Assembly (NCBI GenBank): GCA_036925085.1
Contig: JAUPFP010000003.1
Location: 12,055,675-12,119,674 of the forward strand
Reading direction: 5' to 3'
Length of the DNA stretch: 64,000 nt
Source of the DNA: Brachycybe producta
Lineage: Eukaryota; Arthropoda; Diplopoda; Playtdesmida; Andrognathidae
The position numbers and the translations under genes were made by a program. The notes beneath the pieces were generated by a model. The model did not search any database and was not told the DNA's origin. It saw nothing but the letters and a program-made list of their open reading frames with translations. The stretch's first letter is position 1; the number at the start of each line of letters is the position of its first letter. Shown here in pieces: positions 21,138 to 32,689 of this stretch.

Positions 21138-23680
21138 ACCACCACCTGCACCAATACCAGCTACTTCAGCAGAACAGAATCTGCCAGATTCGATTTCTTC
21201 TACTGATTCCGAATCTGCAAACACAGATGACTTCATTGATAAAAACGATATATCTGCTTATGCTGAAAAAGTTGATAGTATGACAAATGAAGATAAACTG
21301 AAGGCATTAAAAAGTGGGAAAATTCCAGATGTGAGGTTTAAATTTCCTAGTCAAATTCAAAATAAGAAAAATCTTAGTTTTCAATACAAATGGTTGCTAA
21401 GATGGGATGGTTAGCCTATTCTGAAGCTGACAATGGTGCAAATTGTAAGTTTTGTTTGTTGTTTTCAAAATCGGATGGAGGGCCTGGACATCAACCTTTA
21501 GCTTCACTTGTAAAAGTGAAATATACTAACTGGAAAAAAGCTACTGAAAAGTTCACAGATCATGAAAAATCTTTGTTTCATAAAAACTGTGTTGATGATG
21601 CCAAAACCCTGAGTGCATTATCAGAAGGAAAGCAGGATTCTATTGAACGTGTAGTCAACAAGGACTTAAAACGTAAAGTTGAAGAAAATAGAAAATTGGT
21701 TTCAGCAGTTGTATCAGCTGTGATTTTTTGTGGCCGACAGGGCATAGTACTAAGAGGGCACCGAGATTCTGGGTTATTACAAAATTTGGATTCTGAACCA
21801 AATGAGAATGATGGTAATTTCCGTGCCTTAATTAGAAAAAATGCCAGACATGACGAAAGTTTGAAAAGTATAATAGAAAAGTGTTCCCGAAATGCAAGTT
21901 ACACGAGTCCAGAATTTAAAAATGAAGTAATTGACACTATTGGTCACATTATTCTGCAAAAGATCATAGATGACATCAATAACTCTTAATGCTTTTCAAT
22001 ATTGGCAGATGAAACAGCTGATATTTCTGGTGTAGAGCAAATGTCGTTATGTGTGCGCTTCATAAAATTTGAAAACCAAACACCAAAAATTTGCGAGTGC
22101 TTTTTGAGTTTTATTCCACTCCAAGATGCCACTGCTGATGGTATTTCTGATGAAATACTTCAAGGAGTAGCTTCAATAGGGCTGTCTTTGGAGAAATTAT
22201 GTGGACAAGGCTACGATGGAGCTGCTGTAATGAGTGGTCAATTCAATGGTGTGCAAGCCAAAATCAAACAAAAAGTTCCAACAGCACTTTATGTTCACTG
22301 TTCTAGTCACAGCCTAAACCTGGCTGTGTCCAAATCTTGTGAAATTCAGTCAATACGCAATTGTATGGCTAACATAGCCGAGATATACAACTTTTTTAAT
22401 ACTCCAAAAAAGCAAGTTCTTTTAAAAGATTATATTTCAAACATTCTTCCTGAAGCCAAAAAGGCAAAACTTATGAATCTTTGTGCCACACGATGGGTAG
22501 AAAGACATGATTCCATAAGCTGTTTTCTCGAATTAGAACCTGCTGTTATTCATGCACTGGAAACTATAACATTATGGAACGACACAGTCTCATCAACTAA
22601 AGCACATCAATTTTTGATGGTAGTAAATCAACCCGACTTTTGTATTTCACTTCTTTGTTTGCAGAAAATATACTGGTCTTTGTCGGTATTTACAAACTGT
22701 GTCTATAGATTTGGCCCAATCTGTAACTGTGGCAGAGGATGTTCTGCTTTAATTAAAGGATATAAGGCAAAATGTTGACATAGAGTTTAATGCAATATTT
22801 CAACATGCCTTAAGGAAATCGGTCGAACATGGCTTTGAAATGAAAGTGCCAAGGATAGCAAGCCGACAAACAAGCAGGTTTAATATTTCTACTACTTCTA
22901 CACAACAATACTTTCGTGCTAGCATTTTTATACCACTTCTTGATGAATTTTGCACCAATTTGGAATTAAGGTTTGTTGCACACAAGAGGATACTCCAACG
23001 TTTTAAATGCCTGCTTCCACTAAAAACTGGAGAAACCTGTGATATCATAGAGGATGTAAAGCATATCTGTGAATTTTATTCGAGCGATATTGACATATCA
23101 GAGGAAGAAATGATTTCAGAAGTGAAATTGTGGCAACGAAAATTTCAGAGGATGGAAAAGCTACCTGCCTCTTCAATTGAAGCTCTTTCCTCTTGTGATG
23201 AATCATTTTGCCCAAATGTTTTCAAACTTCTGTGTATTCTAGTTACATTACCCGTTACAACATGCGAACCTGAGAGGTCATTTAGCAGGCTTCGTAGATT
23301 AAAAACATATTTAAGGAATTCCACCGCACAGTCGAGATTAAATGGATTAGCACTTATGATTATCTACAGGGAGAAAGTACCAGAAGTTAATGATGTTATC
23401 AAAGAATTAGCTCTTAAACCATGAAAATTGCAACTTCAGCTCTAAAGTGAGGGGTGATTAAAATAATTTTGTAATTATGTAATCCTATATAGTGTATAAT
23501 TAAATAAATAAAAACATTTAATTATGTGCTCTGGTTGCTATTTTCAGATATTTTTGTTCTTTGTAAAAAATGCAAAAAAGCATGCAGGAGAGCTGCTGCA
23601 TGCATGCTCATAACCATGCTCTTTTGATCTCACAAACATGTTTTGGACCCCCCCTCAAACAATTCCTGGCTACACCACTG
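21138..23680 (+). pseudogene. hAT transposase (TTF-type zinc finger, hAT dimerisation domain), inactive
   Basis: Reads through in segments: 21140-21400 (N-terminal), 21390-21989 (GANCKFCLLF of a TTF/ZMYM-type zinc finger), 22002-22778 (LADETADISG, CGQGYDGAAVMSGQFNGVQ, VHCSSHSLNLAV, ATRWVERHDS), and 22840-23424 with the C-terminal dimerisation block (LVTLPVTTCEPERSFSRLRR). Breaks: a frameshift near 21400, a stop at 21987-21989 and a shift near 22620-22840. The right terminus CCTGGCTACACCACTG ends at 23680, the usual form of a hAT inverted repeat. The left terminus is absent and is replaced by the CR1 scrap. It is not an active transposon. Confidence 0.85.
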
Positions 23681-23751
23681 AGTCAGTTACCTTTCTCCAC
23701 AAACTTCTGCAATTTACAACCAGGATTTTTGTATTTTTATTTATAACTGAG

Positions 23752-24636
23752 AGGTTGTAGAGGACATGGTCGGAACAGAATTTTTGACATCAAGGCTGTG
23801 TTTGGAGTAGTTAGGAGGTAAACATACTAAAAGTCCCCGGACCTACGAGGTGAACCGGGTGCAGGGGGGAATGTAGAAGGTCACTTTTCTGGGTTTTTGC
23901 ATATATCTCGAAAACGGTGCATCGTAACGAAAAAGTTACTCTATTCAAAATGAAAGCTAACAAAATTATCTACCAGAGTCAAACTCGAGTAATGTCTTTG
24001 CCATTATATGTACAATGTTTGCCTTTATGTGATTGGATTTTTAATAAATGCAACTTTAATAATGGTTGTTTATTATATAATTACCTTCTACACAGGTTTC
24101 ACGGTGTAAATACATAATATACAGCTTATATACAAAGATCTAACCCTTAAATAATGAGAAAGTTTCGGAATCTCGAAATTTCCCGAAAATTTTAAACTGC
24201 TATAACTTTTGATCATTTGAAGATAAAATAACAAATAATAACTCATTTTAAAGGAAATTCTACTGTGAGGAGATTGATGTAAAACTAGGGCTGAGGCACT
24301 AGAAAGCAACGTTTGTCGAAAAGCGTGAGGCAAAAAAGCCTTTTTCGAAAATTTGCTATTTTCGCTAGTGGATATCTCAAATGTTATTAAGAATAGAAAA
24401 AATGAAATGAAACAATCTTGTAGGAAATTTTGTTAGCATTGAATAGAATAACGTTTTCGCTATGATGCACCATTTTCGAGATATAAGCAAAAAAACCCAA
24501 AAAGAGGATCTTCTACGTGCCCCCTGCACCCCGCTCACCTCATAGGTCCGAGGACTTTTAGTATGTTTACCTCCTAACTACTCCAAACACAGCCCTGAAG
24601 TCAAAAATTCTGTTCCTGACCATGTCATCTACACCC
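23752..24636. mobile_element. Foldback element, about 220-bp inverted arms
   Basis: The left arm (23752-23980) and right arm (24418-24636) are reverse complements with a few differences. Both include GAACAGAATTTTTGAC, GTTAGGAGGTAAACATACTA and a TATATCTCGAAAA block. The middle (about 440 bp) is AT-rich and non-coding. No clear target duplication. Confidence 0.75.
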
Positions 24637-24965
24637 CCTTTTTGAGCATTCATTGACTGGACTAAACAGGTATTTGCAGTCACAACTTGTGGTTGAGCTA
24701 GGATTCTACAGGACCCTGTCATCCTCTCAGCATTAATTCCTGAAAAGAGGTTGTTAACGTAATTCATAGCAATAATTCCCCTTTCCTCAATACCACCCAC
24801 AGGTCCCATCACTACACTACAAAATTACCAACAAATTCTATCTTTTTACCAACTACTTCTGCACAAGTTTTAAAATGCACTGAAAACCTAAAGAAGTCGG
24901 GGAATTTCAGTAACGGAAATCGGCTACTACCCTATTAAAGGAATGTGTACTAAGCAGGGGAGTAG
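24637..24965. other. Intergenic; an 81-aa minus-strand frame of unknown meaning
   Basis: The frame 24567-24812 (minus) starts outside the foldback and runs into its right arm. I do not recognise the product and there is no codon-level support. No other feature is seen. Confidence 0.3.
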
Positions 24966-25170
24966 ACAGGCAATTATGAATCGGGACAAACAGAAGTTGG
25001 CTCCGCCCTTTTTATGATGAATGCAACTTCTAATTGGTTGGTTATGTAGTCTGACGTCACATGCTCTGCCCTTTTCAACGTCAAACCACACAACAAACCA
25101 ATTAGAAGTTGCCAGTCGTCATATAAAGGGCAGAGCCAACTTCTGTTTGTCCTGATTTCTAATTGCCTGT
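24966..25170. mobile_element. Hairpin MITE (ACAGGCA family)
   Basis: Starts ACAGGCAATTATGAATCGG and ends with the matching inverted sequence. Arms contain ACAGAAGTTGGCTC(C)GCCC. Flanks GGGGAGTAG (24957-24965) and GGGGAATAG (25171-25179) agree at 8 of 9. Core includes TGACGTCA. Confidence 0.8.
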
Positions 25171-25963
25171 GGGGAATAGCTAGGGGCTGCAGACACCGCA
25201 ACTGTGGCGAGGGTATTGATTAGTAAGGCAACCAGAAAAGAATGCACTTTTAATAAAACAAACAAACAAAGAACATTGAGTCTTCATAAGGCTATGCTAA
25301 ATGATGATTTCACCTTTGAATTCTAGCCTCTAACCAGGTTCTGTAACTGAAAAAAGCAATTTTTCATTTACTTCAGAATTTCTATTTTTTTTAAAAGAAA
25401 TTTGGGGGCACGTTGAAGATTTTTTCTGCTGGGCACTGAAAACCTAGCTACGTCTATTTATGAAGCTTACCAAGCTTTATACCTTGTACACACATGAGTT
25501 AAATGAATTCAAATTAAATGTGTTTAGGTGAATTATACGGAATCCACTTAAGGACATGAACCCAAATAAAAATTGACTTTATTATTAATATTTTAAATTG
25601 AAATATTAAATCAAGAATTTTGTCAATAGTTTATATTATTATAGTTAAGCATTAACTCAATATTTTGAGATTATTAACTGAATAAATTTAATTCGACATA
25701 TTGTTTATTTGCCCTTCACAGGGCTCTGTAGAACACATTATTTAAATGCATTTAAATTATCAGGTTGTATTAGGTATTACAGTACAATATATAATGAACA
25801 GCAATAGATAAAGCTGTTTAACAATATCCATAAGAATGTTTATTTTTTGTATATGGCAGTATACATATTCTCAAAACTATTACAATCAGGAAAAAAAAAA
25901 TCCAATTTGAAGTTTGAATAATTCTGACATTTTGTAAATAGGTTTTAATAAATTATATATCAT
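25171..25963. other. Intergenic, very AT-rich, no gene seen
   Basis: No ORF, and no repeat end could be recognised. Confidence 0.45.
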
Positions 25964-26929
25964 CAGGGCCGGATTTAGCCAAGTTTTGAATTGTTAGGGT
26001 AGGTTTATACTCCAAACTTTGCTAAGATTTGCAAGCTTTGAAGTTCTGTAAAATTAGCTCCCCAAAGCTTAGCTTGTTCACACATACATGTGGCCTTGCA
26101 AAGTTTACCCTATTTTATGACCTTTTATATCCTATAAAACAGATACACAAAACAATAGAACCCTTCCCCTTCTGGAAGAAAAAAGGTGTGACTTATTCAC
26201 CCCTTTTGTCTATCCGTTTCCTGATTGGTGCTTTGAGTTGCTAAGCTTTGAAAAGTTGAACAATTTCAAAGCTAGCTTCATGCTCTGGCGAAGGCAAAAA
26301 CCTGAAGCTCTGACGTCATTTTTGAAGCTTCGCAGGCTGCTTTGCCGCTTAGCAGGGGAGTATAAACCAACCCCAAGGCAAAATTTTTATGAAAAATGTA
26401 ATATGAACAATAGCGCCTTCTGCACCAGGTGTAAGGACATGCCCAAGTCTGACCAATGCTCATGTAATACACACGCCTCTTCCTCTGAGGAAGGAAAATT
26501 AAGGGAAAAAAACCTCATTTGGCAACCCCCTCTCCTGGCCTTGTGGCTGGGGTAGAGTAATCTTTTTTTTATTTTCAGAATTTTAGATCCACACAGGATC
26601 TTAAAGAAGTTAACACTACTTCACATTTTATATGGTCAACTCCCTCCAGTCAGCAGCTGAAAGGATTTCAGCAATAAAGGAACATCAGGAGAAAATAAAA
26701 ACACTTGGACAATGGGTAATTTCATCTTTAGAAAAAAATGTTAGTTTGAAATTAAAGAACAATGTTAAAAGTGTTGAAAAACATTAATTTCATTTGATTA
26801 AAAATTTTCGTTTAAAAAAAAATTTTCTTGTATTTTTATTCAATTTTTTTAGAATTTTAATATAGGATTTGTGACTTGTACTTTTTATATACTACTCCAG
26901 AGCGCCCCCTCTTTCTAGATCTGGCCCTG
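25964..26929. mobile_element. Non-autonomous hAT-like element
   Basis: Termini CAGGGCCGGATTTAG and CTAGATCTGGCCCTG are inverted relatives of the common hAT end. Flanks TATATCAT (25956-25963) and TATACCTT (26930-26937) agree at 6 of 8, fitting a decayed 8-bp duplication. No transposase inside; the open frames there are short and overlap. Confidence 0.65.
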
Positions 26930-26996
26930 TATACCTTATATTGTATAGTTAATGCAATAATATTATTGTAGTCACAGTTATAATCGCGCTCGTCGG

Positions 26997-29900
26997 TCAA
27001 TAGTTGATTGGTTGCTTTGAAACCGAAGAAATGTAACCGCCACTATGTTCTGATGTTAGCATCTTGAACGTGGCGAGAATGTTTGCGCCACCGTCCTCTA
27101 CCGTAAAAGTCGCATCGGATCCACCCATCTCAGTTTGAACCCAGCCGGGATGAACGCCAACCACCAAAATATTATGTTGCTTTAGATCGAGGCTTAACAA
27201 TTTGGTCACCATGTTTAATCCAGCCTAAAAGAAATGAACAAAACATTATTAACAACAATGAAATCGTCAGTTGTCGAATTAAATGTTCAACACCTACCTT
27301 GCTAATCTTATAAGCGTACGCATCTTGCCTTGCGACATTAGCAGCGTTGCTTATCGATCCTAACATGCTTGCAATATTTATGACGGCAGCTTTGGACCAC
27401 GTGAAGGTTATGCCGTTACCGCTTTCGTAACCTTTCTTTAGTAATGGTAAAAATGCCTGCAAAGAGAAAAAAGAATAAATCATGAAGACTGGTTCACTGT
27501 CTAGTGGTGTTCCAATAGCGATATTGATGGGAATATTGCGATAGTCGACTTTTTTATAGCCAAACTATCGATTGGTTCAGCAACCGTAACCAGAACCCAA
27601 CCAGACTGTATGTCTTAAATAAATAGTGCCAACTGGATATCACATGATCTGCCTTTCCGAAAACCATGCTGATTTTCATGAACGAAAAACTTATGAGTTT
27701 TTCAATGCCTGATTGTGCAAAAATAAATTATATGTTCGATGGTTTTACAAAAAATGGGCGTTGTAGAAATTGGTCTATAGTTATTTGGGCACCTTTTATC
27801 TCCAGTTTTAAAAATTGGACAATGTTCGCTTGCTGCCATGCTAAAGGCGAAATACCATTTTGAAAGGAATCTTGGAAAAGTTTGCTTTTTAAAGTAGGCA
27901 ACATGCCACTCTGCTCCACCGCCCGCCATTGCACTTCATTGGGTTACTAGGCCAGAATGGCTGGGACAAAACAGACTTTCGCTGCATTTCATAGTGGATG
28001 GACCTCTTATTGCAAACCATGTGAGTCTTTTACTGTGTCGAATGCTTTTGCAAAATATAGAAATATCTAAGCCAGACACATGATTTGTCTTTTCGAAAAC
28101 CATGCTGTTTTTCATTAATTAATTTATGAGTGTTTAAATGCTTGATTGTACAAGAATAAGTTATATGTTCGAAAGTTTTACAGACAATTGATGTTAAAGA
28201 AATCGGTCTATGGTTATCTGATTCATAAGGAAAGATACTGACCCGAGTGAGAAGTGTCGGTACGACCGTGTTTACTTCGAATGTTTCCACTAAGTCTTCT
28301 CGAGTGATTGTCTCAAAACCAGCGGGAGGTTGAATTGCCGCGTTGTTAATCAATAGATTGAGACCTCTTCCCCCGACAATGGAAGAGACGTGCTCTATGG
28401 TCTCGGCATACTTCGAATGGTCTCGAACATCTGAAATAAGAAGTATGATTATTAATAGTAATAATGAAAATAAAAGCAACAAAGGTAACATTTTTCTTAC
28501 CTAATTGGATCGGACGAACGGATTTGTTGTTCTCGGCTAACTGTAACAGTTCCTATAGGAAGAAAACAAAACAAAATTAAAATAATTAAAATAACTCCAG
28601 TAGAAATTAAATTAAAATTAGGATCTGTATTCGAAATTAATTACATGCCGGTGTGCCACAGTCATAAAAGCAAAATGAACCATTCTGAAAAACCACCTAC
28701 GTTGTAGTCAATCTGCATGTTGCAATAGTTTTCGGCATTGTGAAAAATGACTAAAACAGGAAGATAATGATTGGTAAAGTATTACCTAGAAGCTGTTATA
28801 GACATTCTGCACAATCCCTAAAATGCTAAGTAATGTAATGTTTACTACAAACTCCATGGCTTTACAAATTCATTAGTAGATTTGCAGAATGACTGATTTT
28901 ACAGTTTGGAAAACTTGTTTTAGTATTCTGCACAATGGCTAAAATCCTAGGTAATGAGCTATTTTCTACCAAATATGCTGTTTTACATAAATTGGCCAGC
29001 GAATTTACAGAATGACTGATTTTCTAGTTTGAAAAACGTGTTTTAGCATTCTGGAAAATGCCTAAAAATGTAAGCAATGTGCAGATAAACAATGGAATAA
29101 CTAATTTTGCAATTTGGAAAACTTGTTTTATCATTCTACAAATTTTTTTTGTTTGCAGATAAGCTTCAGAATTTGTAGTTTTGCAGTTTGACTAGTGAAT
29201 TTGCAGAATGACTTATTTTGCCAACTTTTGGAAAAATTTTAGGCATTGTTTCCGCACACATTGCCTAAATGAGACTTATGTCCAATAAGCGCCTCTAGCG
29301 GCAGTAGGCTAAAAGATGGCCCCCTAAGAAGTTAGCAGACGAAACTTTAACATAGAACTCTATGGAAAAATCGCTGCACTGGTAAGTTTTTTTGCCGTTT
29401 TCTCTCAAATTACTTGCCCAATTTTCGTGAATTCTTGAAAAAATAAAGACAGAAGTACGTAGTTTCACATCCTTGCATTAGTTTTTTAATATTTCACATT
29501 GTTTTGTTGTTTTCTATGTTTGTCCTGAACGTTGGTATTAAACCGAAACTTTTTACATGGAAGCCAATGGAGATTTCAATAAGTCGGTAAGTTCTTTTGC
29601 GTATTTCTTGTAACTTACTTGCACAATTATCGTGAAATTTTAAAGAAATAAAGATAAATAGGTAGTTTTATAATAAATCACAGTTTAATTAAATATTCTT
29701 CCTGTTTGTTTGTTTTTCATGTGTTATTCAAAAAATTCACTTCAACTATTCAGTGTACTGTTCAGAATAAAACATTGAAAACAAACAAACTATGAGGGAC
29801 TTTAAAACAACCAATGCCTGATTGTGAAACTACGTACTTTTTTCTTTATTTCTTTAAAATTTCATGATAATTTTGCAAGTAAGTTGCAAAAAATAAGCAA

Positions 29901-30752
29901 AAGAACTTACCGACTTATTGAAATCTCCATTGGCTTCCATGTTAAAAGTTTCGGTTTAACAGCAACGTTCAGAACAAAACATCAAAAACAACAATACAGT
30001 GTGAAATATTAAAAAAACTAGTGCAAGGATGTGAAACTACGTACTTTTGTCTTTATTTTTTCAAAAATTCACGAAAATGGGGCGAGTAATTTGCGAGAAA
30101 ACGGCAAAAAAAAAACTTACCGGTACAGCGATTTTTCCATACATTTCTATGTTAAAGTTTCGTCTGCTAACTTCTTAGGGGGCCATCTTTTAGCCTACTG
30201 CCACTAGAGGCGCATATTGGACATATGGCTCATTACTAGGGCTAGGATTTTGAAGCAAATGTTTCTCAATCTGTGGCCCAAGAGCCAATTGTGAAGTGAC
30301 AATCTTCCGATCAACCAACATTTTTATAATTTTTTTAAATAAAAAACACTGGTTAGAGGCTAGAACTCTAGTTGACATCTGTATTAGTAACCAAACATCT
30401 AGCCTTTGACCAGTCATTTTGATTTGCTCGAATACTTCCACAATTGGCACTTGGGCCACAAATTGAGAAACGTTTGCTTGATATTGCATAAAAATCAGAG
30501 CCCTACTCATTACTAATTTACTAAACAAGGTTGATTGAGTACTTCAAAGCTGATGCTAAACCACAGAAGAAGGAGACATATGTCTCCTTATTCTATGGCT
30601 AAACTTACTGTGGCTCCATCGGCATTACGATAAGTTGCAAAGATGATCTTTGGCGGTTCCTTCAGTTGAACCAATTCCTTGACAATCGCCAATCCAATTC
30701 CTCGATTTGCACCCGTAATGAAAACAGTTTGAGGTGAAACATTGGAAGACAT
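26997..30752 (-). CDS. Short-chain dehydrogenase/reductase, sniffer/C-factor-like (SDR gene 2)
   Basis: Five coding exons, read leftward: 30752-30609 (ATG at 30752), 28552-28501, 28430-28243, 27456-27298 and 27224-26997 (stop). Introns are GT-AG. The product is 256 aa. Motifs: TGANRGIG in the first exon (residues 13-20), NNAA near 94-97, Ser158, Tyr177 and Lys181 (YKISK), then HPGWVQTEMGG. It is the tandem paralogue of the gene at 10977-17500, on the same strand, about 9.5 kb upstream of it. Exon lengths 144/52/188/159/228 compare with 141/52/188/162/225. It is presumably a cytosolic NAD(P)H-dependent carbonyl reductase, substrate unknown. No stop or frameshift seen. Introns hold CR1 scraps, a large foldback and a hAT MITE. 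Confidence 0.85.
27640..27930 (-). pseudogene. CR1 reverse transcriptase fragment (SDR2 intron 3)
   Basis: Minus-strand frames give CPIFKTGDKRCPNNYRPIS and CKTIEHIIY, part of the N-terminal RT region of a CR1-type LINE. A frameshift lies inside. Truncated at both ends. Confidence 0.7.
28050..28232 (-). pseudogene. Second CR1 reverse transcriptase fragment (SDR2 intron 3)
   Basis: Frame with NHRPISLTSIVCKTFEHI and NEKQHGFRKDKSC. It overlaps in content with the 27640 fragment, so it comes from another copy or a duplication. It stops about 10 bp beyond the splice donor of exon 3. Confidence 0.7.
28795..29240. repeat. Degenerate tandem repeat, about 124-bp period
   Basis: The word ATTCTG(C/G)A starts units near 28803, 28927 and 29049. 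Each is followed by AAAATnCT, then TTGCAGAATGACTGATTTT and GAAAACTTGTTTTA. At least three diverged copies. It lies in SDR2 intron 1. Confidence 0.6.
29268..30235. mobile_element. Large foldback element with duplicated arm units
   Basis: Left arm about 29268-29700 and right arm about 29815-30235 are inverted copies, sharing GGCAGTAGGCTAAAAGATGG near the outside and CAATGGAGATTTCAATAAG further in. Within each arm a unit of about 200 bp (GGTAAGTT(C/T)TTTTGC...ACTTGC...GTGAAT/AATTT) occurs twice, so four related units are arranged two by two. No ORF. It lies in SDR2 intron 1. Confidence 0.75.
30237..30505. mobile_element. hAT-type MITE
   Basis: 269 bp with inverted ends of about 60 bp (TAGGGCTAGGATTTT at left, AAAATCAGAGCCCTA at right). 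Flanked by a perfect 8-bp duplication CTCATTAC (30229-30236, 30506-30513). Non-coding. Confidence 0.85.
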
Positions 30753-30972
30753 TATTATGTTTACTGCGCTTCAGTTTTTAACTCAATGAGGTATTGACTA
30801 TTGAGGCCAAGGACTGAATGTGGCTTTCCTTTTATATTTTCAAATGTATCCTTTATTGCAACATCATCTGTCAGGCTTTTTGTGTTAACATAATTGCTTT
30901 AATGACGAATTGAATACGTTTCAGCGTTGTGTCATTTATCTTATAAAATGGCTAGGAATCCACCAATAATTA

Positions 30973-31174
30973 CAGGCAGTTAGAAATCGGGGAGAACTTT
31001 CGTTGACTCCGCCCTTGTTATGACGACCGGCAATTTCTAATTGGTTTGTTGTGTGGTTCGACGTTGAAAAGGGCGGAGCATGTGACGTCAGACTACATAA
31101 CCAACCAATTAGAAGTTACCAGTCATAACAAGGGCGGAGCCAACTGAAGTTCTCCCCGATTTCTAACTGCCTGT
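30973..31174. mobile_element. Hairpin MITE (ACAGGCA family) with perfect 9-bp duplication
   Basis: Ends ACAGGCAGTTAGAAATCGGG and its inverse. Perfect duplication CCAATAATT at 30964-30972 and 31175-31183. Lies about 220 bp upstream of the SDR2 start codon, as the 17677 copy does for SDR1. The core has CCGCCC, TGACGTCA and GGGCGG. Confidence 0.85.
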
Positions 31175-31256
31175 CCAATAATTGGGGTTTCATTTTATTT
31201 CAAGGCGACACTGGTGCTGCTGTTTGGCGCCCTCTTCCACCTCCCTCCTCCTCCTC

Positions 31257-31465
31257 ACAGGCAATTAGAAATCGGGACAAACAGAAGTTGGCTTCGCCCT
31301 TTTTATGACGTACACAACTTCTAATTGGTTGGTTATGTAGTCTGACATCACATGTTCTACCCTTTTCAACGTCGAACCACACAACAAATCAATATGAAGT
31401 TGCCGGTCGGTCGTCATAAAAAGAGCGGAGCCAGCTTCTGTTTTTCCTGATTTCTAATTGCCTGT
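31257..31465. mobile_element. Hairpin MITE (ACAGGCA family)
   Basis: Arms match the 24966 copy (GAAATCGGGACAAACAGAAG). Flanks are both CTCCTCCTC (31248-31256, 31466-31474); in this CTC-rich setting the match could be chance. Confidence 0.75.
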
Positions 31466-31517
31466 CTCCTCCTCCTGCTCTTCCTCCTCCTCCTCCTATT
31501 CCAGCCGAGAAATCAAA

Positions 31518-31710
31518 ACAGGCATCTCTGCCCAGCAGTAAAATTTTGTTGGCCCCCGCCCTTTTATGAGCGTCAGACCATATATAAACCAACAGGAACT
31601 TGAAAAGGGCGGGGCAAGTGACGTCAGACCACATAAACCAATTAGAAGTTACCAGTCTTCATAAAAGGGGCGGGGCAAACGACTGTATCTTACTGTCTTT
31701 ACTTGCCTGT
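31518..31710. mobile_element. Chimeric hairpin MITE with mismatched arms
   Basis: The left arm (CAGCAGTAAAATTTTGTTGG) is of the 32690 type, while the right arm (ATCTTACTGTCTTTACTTG) is of the 61111 type. The two arms do not pair at their outer parts, although the cores do. The flanking 9-mers differ (GAAATCAAA, GGCTGTATC). Best read as a recombinant of two copies. Confidence 0.65.
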
Positions 31711-31784
31711 GGCTGTATCAAATTGTCAGACATATTGATAAATTGCCAATTTTGTACACGAGTTGCTCCTCCTCCGCTTCATAA

Positions 31785-31975
31785 AGCAAATGGTTTTAGG
31801 GCAAATGTTCCTTTAGGTCAAATGGTTTTAGGTTAAGTGTCTTTAATGCAAATGTCCCTTTAGGGCTAGTTTCCATAGGGCAAATGATTTTAGGGCAAGT
31901 GTCCATATTGCAAATGTGCCTTTAGGTCAAATAGCTTTAGGGCAAGTGTCCGTAGGACAAATGTCCCACAAGGTC
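31785..31975 (+). repeat. TTTAGGGCAAATG-repeat element, copy 2 (half)
   Basis: Direct units GGCAAATG(G/T) with TTTAGG, about a dozen. Only one of the two repeat blocks seen in copy 1 is present. Confidence 0.65.
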
Positions 31976-32689
31976 ACACCCACACCAAAAACGTTCCCTT
32001 GACGTTTTTGCTTCACTTCACAATGTTGTGAAATGATAACTGACAACGATTTGTTTCGTTTCTTGACTAAGAATGTGGCCTTAGGCAATTGCCTAAATTA
32101 CACAATTCAGGATTAGATCTAAGTGAAACGATTTATTTACGAGTATTTTAAACGGAAATATGCTTTTTTAAATGTTAATCTATATTACAAAAGAATGCTG
32201 TTTATTTAACACTATGCATAACTGACAAATAAATTTCAACTATCTTTAAGGCTACGCGCATATTGAGACGCGTGTGAGGCGACACAGCACAGTACGCTCT
32301 TTTGTAACCAACGGAAATTAATAGGACGGCGTCAATTGGTAACACGACGCTACACAGCGCTGCTCGCGTCTGTTTACAGACGCGTGGCGCTGTGGTCGAG
32401 ACACAAGTTCCTCGTGCCCCGCGCGCGACGTGTCGTATTCAACAGGTGTTTTTAGGCAATTTTCACAATGTTTACGATGTTGTGTTTGAATTGAATACGT
32501 CGCTACATGCGAATCTCCACGCTATACGCGCGGGGCGTGTTCCCGTGATGGCGCTCTTATTAAAGTTTATTTTGAAAGATATCAACTATCAACATAATAA
32601 AAAATAAATCCTTTCGTGATTGCGCTACCCTTCTAGTTTCTAAAACACTTCCTAGTTTTTCTACGTTTGGCTCCTAAACCATCCGAAAT
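31976..32689. other. Intergenic, with a GC-rich island
   Basis: About 32240-32560 is much richer in G, C and CpG (many CGCG) than its surroundings. It starts after a TTTAAGGCTACGCGC and may be a separate transposon or a CpG-rich regulatory stretch. No convincing ORF. Confidence 0.35.

Noticed and set aside
18026..23680. One hAT element running from the CAGTGGCGG end at 18026 to 23680
   Set aside because: The inner sequences next to the ends do not match, the 8-bp flanks differ, and a minus-strand gypsy fragment lies between; no support for a single unit.
24567..24812. 81-aa minus-strand frame as a gene
   Set aside because: It crosses the edge of a foldback arm and has no recognisable domain or splice context.
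27666..27863. Plus-strand 65-aa frame in SDR2 intron 3
   Set aside because: Antisense shadow of the CR1 reverse transcriptase fragment.
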